Shown one piece after another: positions 1-9,115 of a DNA stretch of 59,375 nucleotides. The notes beneath the pieces were generated by a model, which ran no database searches, was not told the DNA's origin, and saw nothing but the letters and a program-made list of their open reading frames with translations. This DNA comes from Spirochaetia bacterium. GTDB taxonomy: Bacteria > Spirochaetota > Leptospiria > Leptospirales > Leptonemataceae. The first letter of the stretch is position 1. The number at the start of each line of letters is the position of its first letter. Made by a program: the position numbers and the translations under genes. The stretch covers positions 1 to 59,375 of the forward strand of contig JAIOPQ010000023.1 in assembly GCA_021413825.1 (NCBI GenBank), in the 5' to 3' direction.

Positions 1-1848
1 GGCTGATTCGCGATCCAGAGCTTTGAATTCTGTTGAGTTGCCGCCCCCAGTAATCAAAGTCCCAGTCGTTGTATATGTGGTCTTGCTTGGACTGTAAGGA
101 ACGGTCTTTTGCGCGCCATACCCGGCGAAAGGCGAGAAAGAAATCATCTGGAAGGGGGCGATGAACGTGCGCAATCCAGAAGTGAACTGATTGAGATTGG
201 TGGTCTGAAATACATCACCGTTTGAATACTGCTTGGTCAAATCAGAATGGAGTTTATTCTCCCAGATGACAGGACTCTCAAGCAGAGGCAACTTCCCAAG
301 ATTCCAATTCTTTTTGATGTCGACAGCAGGCACCACGTCCGTCACGGGAATGTACTTAGAATCCTGGAACTTTGAAGCTTCAAGCCAGACTCGATTTCGC
401 GAAGCCTGAATCCTGACACTTAGATCATCAAACGCCTCTGAATATACAAGATTCCAGTTTGTATCGTTACGAAAGAGCCCCCTGTCCGCTTCGCCCTTTT
501 CGTACAACGCCGGAATAGTGGAAGTTGGTTGAAACCGCCCACCAAACTCAAATTCGTACATTCGATTGGAATAATCTTCGAAGCGCAACTGGACGTTGCG
601 AACCTGGTTGTTTTTATAGTTCGCATAACGGTAGTTCAAGATCATAAATGCCTTGTACCATTTGTAGTAATCCTTACCGTAGGTCCCGTCTGTTCTTTGA
701 ACGGCGTTTGTAATTCTTAGTCCACTTCGATCGCGCGAATCCAGAAGTGCATCATATCTATGAAACTCAGAGGCACCAAGCTCAACGTAATAGTTCAGCC
801 CAGGAGTGAATCGGAAAAAATCCATTCCAAAGCTACGGCCGGTATTCTCATAGAAATCGGCCTTGAAGCGATATCCAATAGGAAGAAAATCATATGCGTA
901 TGCTTCTGGTAGGCTGAACTGATACGTATTCTGCATGTAGAAGCCTTGAATATCTCCATGCCCTACCTGTGAGATAATTCCAGTGCCCCAGGGAGAAGCA
1001 TACAGAAATGGCAAAGGCAGCAATGGAATACCGCCCACATAATACAGAACGCCTACAGCTACGATCTTATCGTCTTCATAAATCCAGAGTTTGCGCGCTG
1101 TGAAATTGTAATGCGGACGCTTGTTGGCGCACGTTGTGAAATATATGTGACTCACACTGATTTTCTTTTCGCTGATTTGCTGAATGCTCTTGCCCATAAA
1201 ATACAGCGGACTCAAATATCCGTCTGCATTATACAAAATGCCCGTGCCAAGCCGTTGATCGTACAGGAAACGGTCCGCGCGAATTTCTCCGCCCTTACCT
1301 TCCTTTGTTGCATCCTTATAGTAGACAACATTGCCTTCTGCAAAAATTTCCTGGCGCTTTGTATCTACGATTACGGTGTCAGCCAGAACCAGTCCGCTCG
1401 AAAGCCTGAGCCGAATGCGGCCGCGCAGAGTCATGAGTCCTGCTCCCTCATCCTCACCACGGAGAAACTCGCCTTCCGCTGCGTTCTCGATTGCAATGGA
1501 AGACTTTGCCGGAGCACCGGGCAATTCCGGCGCCGGCGTTATTCCGACTGCAGTCTTGAGTCGATCCTTTTGAAGCGTAACGCTGCCATCCGTGCTTAGA
1601 CCCTGGGCTTTTAGAATTTGAGCAAGGTCTTCCTCAGACAGACCATCCACTGCACGCTCAAGAAGGCGTTTCTGGGTTTCAGTCAGGCCCGATTTATTCT
1701 GATCCAGGAGTTGCTGGAGGACAGGATTCTGTCTTAATTTCTGTATGCGCTCCGCTAGATCATCCGGTTGCGCGCCAAGGCCGTGAACTCGGATCAAAAT
1801 GATGAGGGCAACAAGAATGGCCCGGCGCCAGAGCGAGGTTAATTTCAC
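1..1848 (-). CDS. lptD: LptD/OstA-like LPS-assembly outer membrane protein (3' end outside window)
   Basis: The reading frame runs from a GTG at 1848 down to the window edge, giving about 616 residues without a stop, so the C-terminus is missing. It starts with a hydrophobic signal-like segment (residues 6-20) and a predicted coiled or helical N-terminal stretch of about 90 residues. An OstA-type beta-jellyroll follows (roughly residues 130-230), then a barrel-like region rich in alternating aromatic residues. A segment reading TTCANKRPHYNFTARKL followed by GGIPLLPLPFLYASPWG fits the LptD pattern of a Cys-containing junction before the barrel. LptD inserts LPS into the outer leaflet with LptE. 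The role fits lpxK, msbA-like and bamA genes elsewhere in the window. The start is uncertain because no strong ribosome site precedes the GTG. It is transcribed divergently from the radical SAM gene 75 bp away. Confidence 0.8.
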   Translation of the reverse strand, partial: MKLTSLWRRAILVALIILIRVHGLGAQPDDLAERIQKLRQNPVLQQLLDQNKSGLTETQKRLLERAVDGLSEEDLAQILKAQGLSTDGSVTLQKDRLKTAVGITPAPELPGAPAKSSIAIENAAEGEFLRGEDEGAGLMTLRGRIRLRLSSGLVLADTVIVDTKRQEIFAEGNVVYYKDATKEGKGGEIRADRFLYDQRLGTGILYNADGYLSPLYFMGKSIQQISEKKISVSHIYFTTCANKRPHYNFTARKLWIYEDDKIVAVGVLYYVGGIPLLPLPFLYASPWGTGIISQVGHGDIQGFYMQNTYQFSLPEAYAYDFLPIGYRFKADFYENTGRSFGMDFFRFTPGLNYYVELGASEFHRYDALLDSRDRSGLRITNAVQRTDGTYGKDYYKWYKAFMILNYRYANYKNNQVRNVQLRFEDYSNRMYEFEFGGRFQPTSTIPALYEKGEADRGLFRNDTNWNLVYSEAFDDLSVRIQASRNRVWLEASKFQDSKYIPVTDVVPAVDIKKNWNLGKLPLLESPVIWENKLHSDLTKQYSNGDVFQTTNLNQFTSGLRTFIAPFQMISFSPFAGYGAQKTVPYSPSKTTYTTTGTLITGGGNSTEFKALDRESA

Positions 1849-1923
1849 GGCAATCGAACAATTTTTTTCAGCGCCGTTCTTTGGGCAAAGCGAGAAATGT
1901 GTCCAGGAAGACATCCGTAAACT

Positions 1924-3660
1924 ATGCTGATCCTTGATTTTTATGTGGACGAGCCGGCCTGCTTTGGAGTCCCGCCGTACATTTCGCCTTATGTCCGGTA
2001 TGCTGCTGGAGCCATGGTCCGGGGTGGCATCTCACAAGAAAGAATTCGCTTTCTGACCGTGGATCAGTGGCGCGCTGATAACAAAGAGCTTAGCGATGAT
2101 CCTGAACTTGTAGTTTTGATCGGCGGTACAACTGTGCCTGGAAAATATCTTGGCGGGAAAATCGGCACAGTCCAGGAAATCTATGAATTCCTGGAGTATA
2201 GAAAGAAACGCCAGCGCGGATCGGTCACATTGATTGGTGGTCCGGTTCGCTTTGCTTCCAAAGAAATTCGTTCTAGAATAGAAGAACTGGGTGGAACCCT
2301 CATTCGCGGCGACGTTGAATTGTATGTTGAGCGCGTGGCGCGAGACCCACAGGGGATTCGGGCGGCGGCTGCGAATCTTACTCACTCAGGAGAAAGATGG
2401 ACATACGCTGATGTTGACCGCTGGGCCCCGGCCGGTGCATTCTTGACTCAGCTCCATCCGAATTTTCCAAATCTAATTCTCGAACTCGAAACATACAGAG
2501 GTTGCACGCGCGACGTTTTCTGTTCATTCTGCACGGAGGCCTTCTACGGTAAGCCAGTCTTCCGACAAACCCCACCCATACTACAGGAAGTCAAAGAACT
2601 CTACAACATGGGTAACAGGCACTTTCGCCTGGGCCGGCAGGCTGATCTCATGACCTATCTTCCCGATATGAACGATTTCAAGAATAGTTTTCCAAGGCCA
2701 AATCCGACCAGCCTTGAAAATCTTTATGCCGGAATCCGCGGCGTTGCGCCTGAATTAAAGATGCTTCACCTGGACAATATCAATCCAGGATTGATTGCAA
2801 CGTTCGAGAAAGAGGCGCGCGCAATTACGGAAATAATCTGCAAATACAATACGGCAGGCGACACCGCTGCCATGGGAATGGAATCCGCTGATCAAAAAGT
2901 TGTTTTGGCAAATGATCTTAAAAGCAATGCGGAGGAAACATTCCGCGCCATTGAGATCATAAACGAGTTTGGAGCCCGCAGAGAGAACGGAATTCCAAAA
3001 CTGCTCCCAGGAATCAATTTACTGCACGGGCTGCCCGGTGAGAGCGAATCTACGTTTCGCGAGAATTTTGAATTTCTGAAGCGTGTAATGGATGCAGGTC
3101 TGCTTCTACGCAGAATCAATATCAGACAGGCAGTTACTTTCGAGCACACGAAGCTCGATCAGATCCAGGATTCATCCAGGAAAAAGCAGAAACTGGGAGC
3201 CGGCTCGGTGGAGCAACGCTTCATCTACTACCGCGATCGAATTCGCCGCGAAATTGATCATCCCATGTTACTCTTGAACTTTCCTCCTGGAACAATTCTT
3301 CGCGATGTAATTCTAGAATCACAGAACCAGGGCTGGCACCTGGGCAGACCCCTTGGATCATATCCTGTCACGGTTAAGATTCCTCTGGATGATGGAGGAA
3401 TATCCTCCCAGGCAGGACAGGCAGTCGATGTAATTATCACAGGAGCCGAGGAAAGGAGTCTCACCGCGCTTTCTTATCCAATTCAATTTGATGCGCTTGG
3501 ATCAAAAGCAATTCAAACAATTCCCGGGATTGGTAAACTGCGCGCGGAGCGAATCAGGCAAAAGCGCCCGGCGAATCACACAGAACTTACAGAAACCCTG
3601 GAAGGAACAACGTTTGCTCGACCGGAAGATTATGTGTTTGGATCCAAAGCCCTGGTTTAG
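1924..3660 (+). CDS. Radical SAM protein with N-terminal B12-like domain and C-terminal helix-hairpin-helix (COG1031 type)
   Basis: This 578-residue protein has a Rossmann/B12-binding-like N-terminus (about residues 1-150, with VVLIGGT and TLIGGPVRF strands). Its radical SAM core has the cluster motif CTRDVFCSFC near residues 193-202, spaced Cx5CxxC instead of the usual Cx3CxxC. A later GMES strand and a LHGLPGES loop are typical of the TIM barrel. A helix-hairpin-helix reading IPGIGKLRAERI lies near residues 530-545. This order matches the COG1031 group, radical SAM enzymes with a C-terminal HhH, which I associate mainly with archaea and which has no established reaction that I know of. The HhH suggests contact with nucleic acid, but that is inference. 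It stands alone, divergent from lptD and convergent with the small secreted protein downstream. Confidence 0.8.
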   Translation: MLILDFYVDEPACFGVPPYISPYVRYAAGAMVRGGISQERIRFLTVDQWRADNKELSDDPELVVLIGGTTVPGKYLGGKIGTVQEIYEFLEYRKKRQRGSVTLIGGPVRFASKEIRSRIEELGGTLIRGDVELYVERVARDPQGIRAAAANLTHSGERWTYADVDRWAPAGAFLTQLHPNFPNLILELETYRGCTRDVFCSFCTEAFYGKPVFRQTPPILQEVKELYNMGNRHFRLGRQADLMTYLPDMNDFKNSFPRPNPTSLENLYAGIRGVAPELKMLHLDNINPGLIATFEKEARAITEIICKYNTAGDTAAMGMESADQKVVLANDLKSNAEETFRAIEIINEFGARRENGIPKLLPGINLLHGLPGESESTFRENFEFLKRVMDAGLLLRRINIRQAVTFEHTKLDQIQDSSRKKQKLGAGSVEQRFIYYRDRIRREIDHPMLLLNFPPGTILRDVILESQNQGWHLGRPLGSYPVTVKIPLDDGGISSQAGQAVDVIITGAEERSLTALSYPIQFDALGSKAIQTIPGIGKLRAERIRQKRPANHTELTETLEGTTFARPEDYVFGSKALV

Positions 3661-3681
3661 AAAAACGAAGCTGATGCCAGA

Positions 3682-4194
3682 TTATTTTCTCCAAAGGATC
3701 CGAAAACTCAACACGGCCTTCCGAATCTCATCGCGGCGCGTTGAGCGAACGTCCGGTTCGCCATCCACAACAATCGTGTAGATTCGATTCTTTTTGCGCA
3801 AGATCCAGATTTCTTCAAATTGCTTTTTGATTTCATTTTCTTCCGCCACGAACGTTGCTCGGAGGCCTTCATCCGCTCCAAGGGTACGCAGCGTCTGACG
3901 ATTTATCGGAAGGGCGCGTTGGATTCTAACTCCCATGGTCAGGGCAACCTGTCTCAGAAATGCATGCGCATTCTGTCCGGGAATCGTATTCGCGGTGATT
4001 GTGAGTAATACTTTATCCCTGGATGGACCAAACGAAATATTGGAATGATGGCCGGGAACGACTTTCCACCCTGGCGGTGGTTGAATTGAAAAGCCTTGTT
4101 TAGCCTCCACATATCTTGCAGGCATAGCTTCAAGCGTAGCCCCGTCAGGCAATTGAAGCGCCAGGCTCAAAGACAAAGCAATGGCAATCCGCAT
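3682..4194 (-). CDS. Secreted protein of unknown function
   Basis: This 170-residue product begins with a short hydrophobic stretch (MRIAIALSLSLALQL) that looks like a Sec signal peptide, though no clear lipobox Cys follows. The mature part has one compact domain with a GFSIQPPPGWKVVPG segment. That pattern recalls PsbP/DUF1795-like periplasmic proteins, but the likeness is weak. The start ATG lies one base after the stop of the exonuclease III gene on the same strand, so the two genes are probably translated together. The gene ends 21 bp from the convergent radical SAM gene. The function is unknown. Confidence 0.75.
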   Translation of the reverse strand: MRIAIALSLSLALQLPDGATLEAMPARYVEAKQGFSIQPPPGWKVVPGHHSNISFGPSRDKVLLTITANTIPGQNAHAFLRQVALTMGVRIQRALPINRQTLRTLGADEGLRATFVAEENEIKKQFEEIWILRKKNRIYTIVVDGEPDVRSTRRDEIRKAVLSFRILWRK

Positions 4195-4195
4195 C

Positions 4196-5188
4196 TTAGA
4201 CGGGATTGGGCGCGATTGAAAGACCGATCGGGCAATGATCGCTTCCGGGGACGTTCATTTCAATCCACGCGTCTGTGATATGCGGCATAGTTTCCTCCGT
4301 GGCAAAGAAATAGTCAATGCGCCATCCCACATTGCGATCTCGCGCAAACGTAACCTGATCCCAGTAAGAATACCAGTTGGGACCAGTTTCAAATTTCCTG
4401 AATACATCAACGTACCCGTTTTCAACCATACTATCGATGAATGCGCATTCCTCGGGAAGGAATCCGGTATTCTTACGATTTTCAACAGGTCGTGCTAGAT
4501 CAATTTCCTTATGCGCCGTATTGAAATCGCCACAGAGAATGACCTTCTTGTGTTTGCGTGCTTCCTGCCAGAGTGAAAAGCAGTGATCGTAAAATTTTAA
4601 TTTGTATTCAATTCGATCCGGACCGCGGCCTCCGTTTGGGTAGTATGCATTCCATATTTGAAAATCACCAAAATTTGTTACGAGTACCCTGCCCTCATTG
4701 TTAAACTTTAGTTCATGGTCCGGCTCAAGGCCTTTCTGCGATGTTCCGGAAAGTTTCTTCTTGGTAAACGTAGCTACGCCGCTGTAGCCTTTCTTCTCCG
4801 CAGAAAACCAGCTACTATCATAGTTGGGTAGTTCGAGCAGGTACTGCGATTCTTTTTCCTTCGCGACCTGCTCGGGTTCTGCTTTGGTTTCTTGAATACA
4901 CAATACATCTGGACTCGTCTTTTCAAACCATTCTGGAAATCCCTTCCTGCAAATGGCACGAATTCCATTCACATTCCATGAATAGACAATGATTTCTCCA
5001 GGCTTACGCATATGATCACGTTGCTCTGGAACAGGCACAACCTTCTTCTCAAATACAGGCGGCGGACCTGAGAACGTACGCCTGGTTTCGCTTGCTTTCT
5101 TCGCAGGCGCATCCCCCGAATTGACTCCGGATTTCTTTTGGGCGGACTTCGGAAGTGATTTTTTGGAAGCTGATTTCTTTGCAGCCAT
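4196..5188 (-). CDS. xthA: Exodeoxyribonuclease III / AP endonuclease
   Basis: At 330 residues it is longer than typical ExoIII (about 255-270) because of a Lys/Ala-rich, low-complexity N-terminal extension of about 60 residues before the catalytic fold starts at IVYSWNVNGIRAI. The EEP nuclease residues are present: Glu in CIQETKAE, Tyr/Asn in WNAYYPNGG, Asp and Asn in GDFNTAHKEIDLA, Asp in WRIDYFF and the terminal Asp-His in SDHCPIGLSI. The enzyme cleaves DNA at abasic sites in base excision repair. The basic tail could add non-specific DNA affinity (inference). A later Met (in DHMRKPGEI) could be an alternative start, but the basic tail is a continuous open frame. It is coupled to the secreted-protein gene at 3682-4194. 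Confidence 0.92.
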   Translation of the reverse strand: MAAKKSASKKSLPKSAQKKSGVNSGDAPAKKASETRRTFSGPPPVFEKKVVPVPEQRDHMRKPGEIIVYSWNVNGIRAICRKGFPEWFEKTSPDVLCIQETKAEPEQVAKEKESQYLLELPNYDSSWFSAEKKGYSGVATFTKKKLSGTSQKGLEPDHELKFNNEGRVLVTNFGDFQIWNAYYPNGGRGPDRIEYKLKFYDHCFSLWQEARKHKKVILCGDFNTAHKEIDLARPVENRKNTGFLPEECAFIDSMVENGYVDVFRKFETGPNWYSYWDQVTFARDRNVGWRIDYFFATEETMPHITDAWIEMNVPGSDHCPIGLSIAPNPV

Positions 5189-5338
5189 GGCAGAGCCAGT
5201 CTGGGAAACGAGGGCGAGGCTGCAACGGGAAAGAAACGACCACCGGGACGAGTCTCATTATTTTTTCAAGGTCGACTTTTTCGTGATACGGATTTCATTC
5301 CGGGGCGTATAACAGGGTACGCGTCTGGAAGGAGAAAG

Positions 5339-5764
5339 ATGAGACATTACTTGAAAGCAACTTTATGTTCGATCGTGCCCATACTATTGGTGTTCACATC
5401 GTGTGCGGAAACGCGATATTTTACACAAAGCAAAGACAGGACCGTTCTGCTGAATGATCTAACCCGAGGTGATGGCTGGGTAAGGAAGAATGAGTTTGAA
5501 ACAAAATCAACTCGCGTCTATCTTTTCTGGGGACTCACACCAATAAGAAGGGCAACCCTTGATGATTTGCTCGATGAAGAAACCAAACCAGGAGACACCA
5601 TCGGGAATCTGAAAATCCGGGAAACCTACACAGGCCTTGATGGTCTTGTAGATACAATCTTGTACGGACTTGTGCGACCTTATACTGTCATCGTCACCGG
5701 GACCATCTATACCAGGAATCAGAATGCTGACAAAATCGAGGAGACAGAAAATGAAAAGAAGTAG
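5339..5764 (+). CDS. Small lipoprotein
   Basis: This 141-residue product has a lipoprotein signal peptide: a basic start, a hydrophobic core and the lipobox VFTSC at about residue 22. The mature part is about 120 residues, with a FWGLTPIRRATLDDL segment and a C-terminal membrane-avoiding YTVIVTGTIY strand. It recalls small Bor-type lipoproteins but I cannot assign a family firmly. A good ribosome site (AAGGAG) lies just before the ATG. The last 14 bases overlap the start of the next lipoprotein gene in another frame, so the two are probably made as a pair. Confidence 0.8.
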   Translation: MRHYLKATLCSIVPILLVFTSCAETRYFTQSKDRTVLLNDLTRGDGWVRKNEFETKSTRVYLFWGLTPIRRATLDDLLDEETKPGDTIGNLKIRETYTGLDGLVDTILYGLVRPYTVIVTGTIYTRNQNADKIEETENEKK

Positions 5765-6143
5765 CCTCTTCGCAGTAATCATTGCGCTTTCATTGTTCGC
5801 CAACTGTGCGACATACGATATTGAAATGCTCAATTCTAAAGTTCCCGTATATCTCACCGATGCATCTCGGCCCACCGAGAACTATCGTCGTTTCCGCTTT
5901 CAACGCCAGCTGACCTGGGTCCTCTTCGACACCGTCAATGTTCAAAAGCTGGATCTCGATAGTGCAATCAGCGAAGAGCTGCCTAACGCTAAAAAGATCA
6001 TCAACCTGCGTGTTGAGTCAATGGAGTCCGGTTCGGACAGTCTGGTTCGCTTCCTTGGAACATTGATCCAGTATTTGCTGGTAACAGATCGGGCCCTTTT
6101 CTCCAGGCGAACTGTAATTGTAGAAGGTGAACTTCTGGAATAA
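5751..6143 (+). CDS. Small lipoprotein, paired with preceding gene
   Basis: The reading frame extends further upstream, but the Met at 5751 is chosen because it starts a clean lipoprotein signal peptide (MKRSSLFAVIIALSLFANC, lipobox Cys at residue 19). The product is 130 residues. The mature part has a LTWVLFDTVNVQKLD strand that echoes the YLFWGLTP strand of the upstream lipoprotein, so the two may be distant paralogues (inference). It overlaps the preceding gene by 14 bases. The function is unknown. Confidence 0.78.
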   Translation: MKRSSLFAVIIALSLFANCATYDIEMLNSKVPVYLTDASRPTENYRRFRFQRQLTWVLFDTVNVQKLDLDSAISEELPNAKKIINLRVESMESGSDSLVRFLGTLIQYLLVTDRALFSRRTVIVEGELLE

Positions 6144-6174
6144 GTTAGGTCGGCAAAGTGAAAGGAAAATCAGA

Positions 6175-7263
6175 TTAGAATACGTCGTCGTCTACACCGA
6201 GCGAAATTGGGCCGCGCGGCCCCTGGAACGTTACACGATTTATATAATAGCCTTTCAATGGCACTGATTTTCCTTTTACAGCGATTTCCACTTCTTTGAC
6301 AAGACTGAGATTATCGCGCACTACATCCACAGTGGCTGCAGAAACTAGGATCGTTCCGGGAGCCGCCGCTTTTTCAAGACGTGAGGCGATGTTCACGGAA
6401 TCCCCAATAGCAGTCCATTCCATGTGGTCGTCTGTGCCAAGTGAAGCCTGGATACATTCTCCGGTATGAATCCCAATTCGAACCTGGATTTCATCCTGAT
6501 TGTTTTTAACATTAAACAGATTCAAGATCTGAAACTGCTTTTGCATTTCAACTGCCGCGAGAATGGCATTCAGGGGTTCTTCAAAGATTGCAAATACAGA
6601 ATCACCCATGATTTTATCTACAAGGCCGTTGTAGTGAATGATGTTGGAAGAAGCAGCACCAATTGACAGGTTGAGCATCTGAACAACTTCGTCTGGATTT
6701 CTTTTTTCTGAATAAGCCGTGAAACTGACGAGATCTGCAAACAAAAATGTAAGCACACGCGTTTCGTTGAGAAGATTTTTCTGACCCGAGCTTGCAGCGC
6801 GTCTTGCTCGTTGAATTAAATCCTTTGAGATATAGCGCTGTGCGATGCTGTAGGCATGAACATTTTCCAGGAATGGCCCGGTCTCAAGAGACAGATCCAT
6901 TGGCCCGAGTTCCCGTAGCATCAGGCGATATCTGCGTCCGCCCGGTTGGACATCCATTGAACCAGAAACATCATAGTAAATCAGCTCGCCGGCTGAATTC
7001 TTTAATTTTGCGCGATAGAACCTGAGTCCGTTCTGCCAGATAGAAAATTTACGCCCGAAAAGTTCTTGCGCGGACGCTTCTTCAAAGATTGTAAAAAGTG
7101 TAATCCCGCCTGTGCTGCCTGGATCATACCCAAGGTTACGCAGAAATCCGCCTGAGCAAGTGCGAATCCGGCCTGTATCGTCACCCTCAAGGAAATACAA
7201 ATCGAGACGCTTTGTCAGGTCTTTTAGAAAATCGATTTCTGTATGCATCACCGCGCGGGGCAT
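6175..7263 (-). CDS. Adenylate/guanylate cyclase with N-terminal PAS-like domain
   Basis: This soluble 362-residue protein has an N-terminal PAS-like sensor region (about residues 10-125; GDDTGRIRTCSGGFLRNLGY is PAS-like). A class III nucleotidyl cyclase domain follows at about 165-340. The metal-binding aspartates are visible in FLFADLVSFT and KIMGDSVFAIF. TAIGDSVNIASRLE carries the conserved substrate and transition-state region. It probably makes cAMP in response to a cytosolic signal; substrate choice cannot be read with certainty. It is convergent with the lipoprotein pair. An unrelated SRPBCC gene lies upstream on the same strand. Confidence 0.88.
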   Translation of the reverse strand: MPRAVMHTEIDFLKDLTKRLDLYFLEGDDTGRIRTCSGGFLRNLGYDPGSTGGITLFTIFEEASAQELFGRKFSIWQNGLRFYRAKLKNSAGELIYYDVSGSMDVQPGGRRYRLMLRELGPMDLSLETGPFLENVHAYSIAQRYISKDLIQRARRAASSGQKNLLNETRVLTFLFADLVSFTAYSEKRNPDEVVQMLNLSIGAASSNIIHYNGLVDKIMGDSVFAIFEEPLNAILAAVEMQKQFQILNLFNVKNNQDEIQVRIGIHTGECIQASLGTDDHMEWTAIGDSVNIASRLEKAAAPGTILVSAATVDVVRDNLSLVKEVEIAVKGKSVPLKGYYINRVTFQGPRGPISLGVDDDVF

Positions 7264-7366
7264 AGCCTTTGATCCGGCCTGCGAGCGGGCAAGTGTTTTT
7301 ACTCTCTCCGCTCCTGCGTGTCCTGCCCTACTTACGTGGAAACCAAAGGGAGGCCTGCGATGTTTT

Positions 7367-7822
7367 TCAAAAGCCGCCTTCCAGCAGTGCTTTCAGGTTT
7401 CGGAGTGCAATGGCCGATTCACGTTTGATCTTATATCTCATAAAAATCGTGTTTGCGAAAATTAGAACGGCTGATGTCATCTCGTAGGTCAGGGTTCTTT
7501 TGAAGCGTGTGCCGCCAGAATTTTTCAATACTTCATATTGCAATCGAATTGAAACGCCCTGATCGCTGGTAGCGGTTGCAATCCAGATTCGAGGTCTATC
7601 GCATTCTGAAACGATCCAGACAAGATTCCCTTTCCTTCCACCTGCATGCACCTCTTCAGAAAATCCTTCTCCCTTTTTCAAGGGTCGATCCGCTCCAGGC
7701 GCAAGATGGCGCGACGAAGGATGCCACTTTGGCCAGAGGCCTGGCGAGCTGACAAGATCAAAGACCTTCTCAGGGGAAACAGAAATGTCGATCTCATTGA
7801 TAACGGTGGTCTGCTGCTGCAT
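7367..7822 (-). CDS. SRPBCC (START/Bet v1-like) family protein
   Basis: This protein of about 151 residues has the typical opening of polyketide cyclase/dehydrase-like SRPBCC proteins (INEIDISVSPEKVFDLVSSPGLWPKWHP), a beta-rich middle and a C-terminal helix. The frame is open to 7861, but the Met at 7822 (MQQQTTVINEID) is just before the domain and is preferred. Such proteins bind hydrophobic ligands in a helix-grip fold. No ligand can be named from the sequence. It precedes the cyclase gene on the same strand by about 100 bp. Confidence 0.8.
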   Translation of the reverse strand: MQQQTTVINEIDISVSPEKVFDLVSSPGLWPKWHPSSRHLAPGADRPLKKGEGFSEEVHAGGRKGNLVWIVSECDRPRIWIATATSDQGVSIRLQYEVLKNSGGTRFKRTLTYEMTSAVLIFANTIFMRYKIKRESAIALRNLKALLEGGF

Positions 7823-7890
7823 GAATGGAAGGCTGGGTGGGCGAGCCCGGAAAGCCAGCAATTTATTGGAGTTTATAAGTCAGAAAAATT

Positions 7891-7914
7891 CACCACAGAG
7901 TCACAGAGTGACTA
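7891..7914. repeat. Short remnant of a CACAGAG-type intergenic repeat
   Basis: The segment reads ACCACAGAGTCACAGAGTG and has the same flavour as the motif ACAGAGCGCGC inside the tandem repeats at 42315-42805. The remaining 250 bases between the SRPBCC gene and the flaB terminator show nothing else I can name. Confidence 0.35.
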
Positions 7915-8048
7915 GAGGTGTGACAGCATTGCTGGCTTGATTACTGCTTAAAAAGATGCCGCATAACGGGAAATCGGAAGAATTGAAACTGAGGGATTTA
8001 GCGATTGAGAAGATTGGAAATGTAAGAATAGCGAGTTAATCAGAAATA

Positions 8049-8072
8049 AATCCCGCCCGGAAGGGCGGGATT
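8049..8072 (-). terminator. Rho-independent terminator of flaB
   Basis: A perfect 10-bp stem (AATCCCGCCC with GGGCGGGATT) closes a 4-base loop and is followed on the minus strand by TATTTCT. It starts 7 bases after the flaB stop codon. Confidence 0.85.
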
Positions 8073-8079
8073 ATCGGAA

Positions 8080-8925
8080 TTATCGGAGGAGCTGAAGAAC
8101 AGACTGGGGACGAATGTTCGCTTGCGCGAGCATTGCAGTTCCAGACTGAACCAGGATCTGGTTCTTAGTAAACGCAACGCTCTCTTCTGCCATGTCCGTA
8201 TCACGGATTCTGGATTCAGAGGCTTGTGTGTTTTCGTAAGCTACCATCAGACCTTTAGCAGCATGCTCCAGTCTGTTGTAGTAGGCACCCAGGTCAGCGC
8301 GTTGTTTGTTAATACGCATCAACGCATCGTCAAGGGTTCCAATGGCGTCATTCGCGAACTCCGCAGTCGAAAGCGTCAGAAGTGTTCCATCTGTCCTTCT
8401 CAGTTTCAGAGATTGCGCAGTCATGGTTTGAATGTAGACTCGCTCACGCTGATGCTGATTTGGACCCATGTGGAACCACATTGAAGAGACTCGTGAGCCC
8501 CTTGCAAAGTCGCCCTTAAGCAGATTCATTTTGTTGAATTCAGCCTGAGAAGCAATTCTGTCCACTTCGTCGACCAATTGGGAGACTTCCACCTGAATCA
8601 TCTGACGGTCACCCGCTGAGTAGATTCCGTTGGAAGACTGTACGGCGAGCACGCGGATTCGTTGGATGATGTCTCCAACTTCCTGGAGGTATCCCTCCGA
8701 GGTCTGAATCATGCTCATACCATCTTCTGTGTTCCGTTCTGCCTGACGCAGGCCACCGACCTGCGCACGCATTTTTTCAGACACAGCCAGACCTGAAGCA
8801 TCGTCGCCAGCGCGGTTAATGCGCATGCCGCTCGAAAGCTTCTCCATGTTCCGATCTACTGCCCAGTGCTGAAACTTCAGCGTCCGGTGCGAGTCAATCG
8901 CAGACAAGTTGTGGTTAATAATCAT
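8080..8925 (-). CDS. flaB: Flagellin FlaB (periplasmic flagellar filament core)
   Basis: This 281-residue flagellin begins [18 protein letters not shown], a hallmark of spirochaetal FlaB. The N-terminal D0/D1 helices (with [20 protein letters not shown]) and C-terminal D1/D0 helices (ending [15 protein letters not shown]) are intact, and the variable centre is short. It polymerises into the core of the periplasmic filament that drives motility. Translation starts from a strong GGAGGA site five bases before the ATG. A candidate sigma-28-like promoter lies about 100 bp upstream and a clear terminator follows, so it is probably a single-gene transcript. Confidence 0.96.
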   Translation of the reverse strand: MIINHNLSAIDSHRTLKFQHWAVDRNMEKLSSGMRINRAGDDASGLAVSEKMRAQVGGLRQAERNTEDGMSMIQTSEGYLQEVGDIIQRIRVLAVQSSNGIYSAGDRQMIQVEVSQLVDEVDRIASQAEFNKMNLLKGDFARGSRVSSMWFHMGPNQHQRERVYIQTMTAQSLKLRRTDGTLLTLSTAEFANDAIGTLDDALMRINKQRADLGAYYNRLEHAAKGLMVAYENTQASESRIRDTDMAEESVAFTKNQILVQSGTAMLAQANIRPQSVLQLLR

Positions 8926-9026
8926 AAGTTTCCTCCATGAAACTTTCTGAGTTAGTTAGACACAGCAGAGCATCCTTGCTCTTCTACGCTGTATCCACTT
9001 TCAAGTTCGGGAAAGGCTTGAGTAAA

Positions 9027-9053
9027 AATTAGGCGTAACGGTCACTTTTTTGA
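9027..9053 (-). promoter_or_regulatory. Candidate sigma-28-like promoter of flaB, overlapping an inverted repeat
   Basis: On the minus strand TCAAAAAA is separated by exactly 11 bases from GCCTAATT. This resembles the flagellar sigma-28 layout (TAAAGTTT, 11 bases, GCCGATAA), matching well in spacing and in GCC but imperfectly elsewhere. A perfect 6-bp inverted repeat with a 6-base centre (9039-9056, CGGTCA/TGACCG) overlaps the candidate -35 and spacer, so a regulator could bind there. The 5' untranslated region would be about 90 bases. Confidence 0.4.
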
Positions 9054-9115
9054 CCGGAATTAAAATCAATGCAGTGTAGATTTTTTTTGCTGGCGAATAA
9101 TTTTTCTAAAATGGC

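Noticed and set aside
1111-1599. Open frame of 162 residues on the plus strand
   Set aside because: It lies antisense to the clear LptD-like frame and has no domain or signal that I can name.
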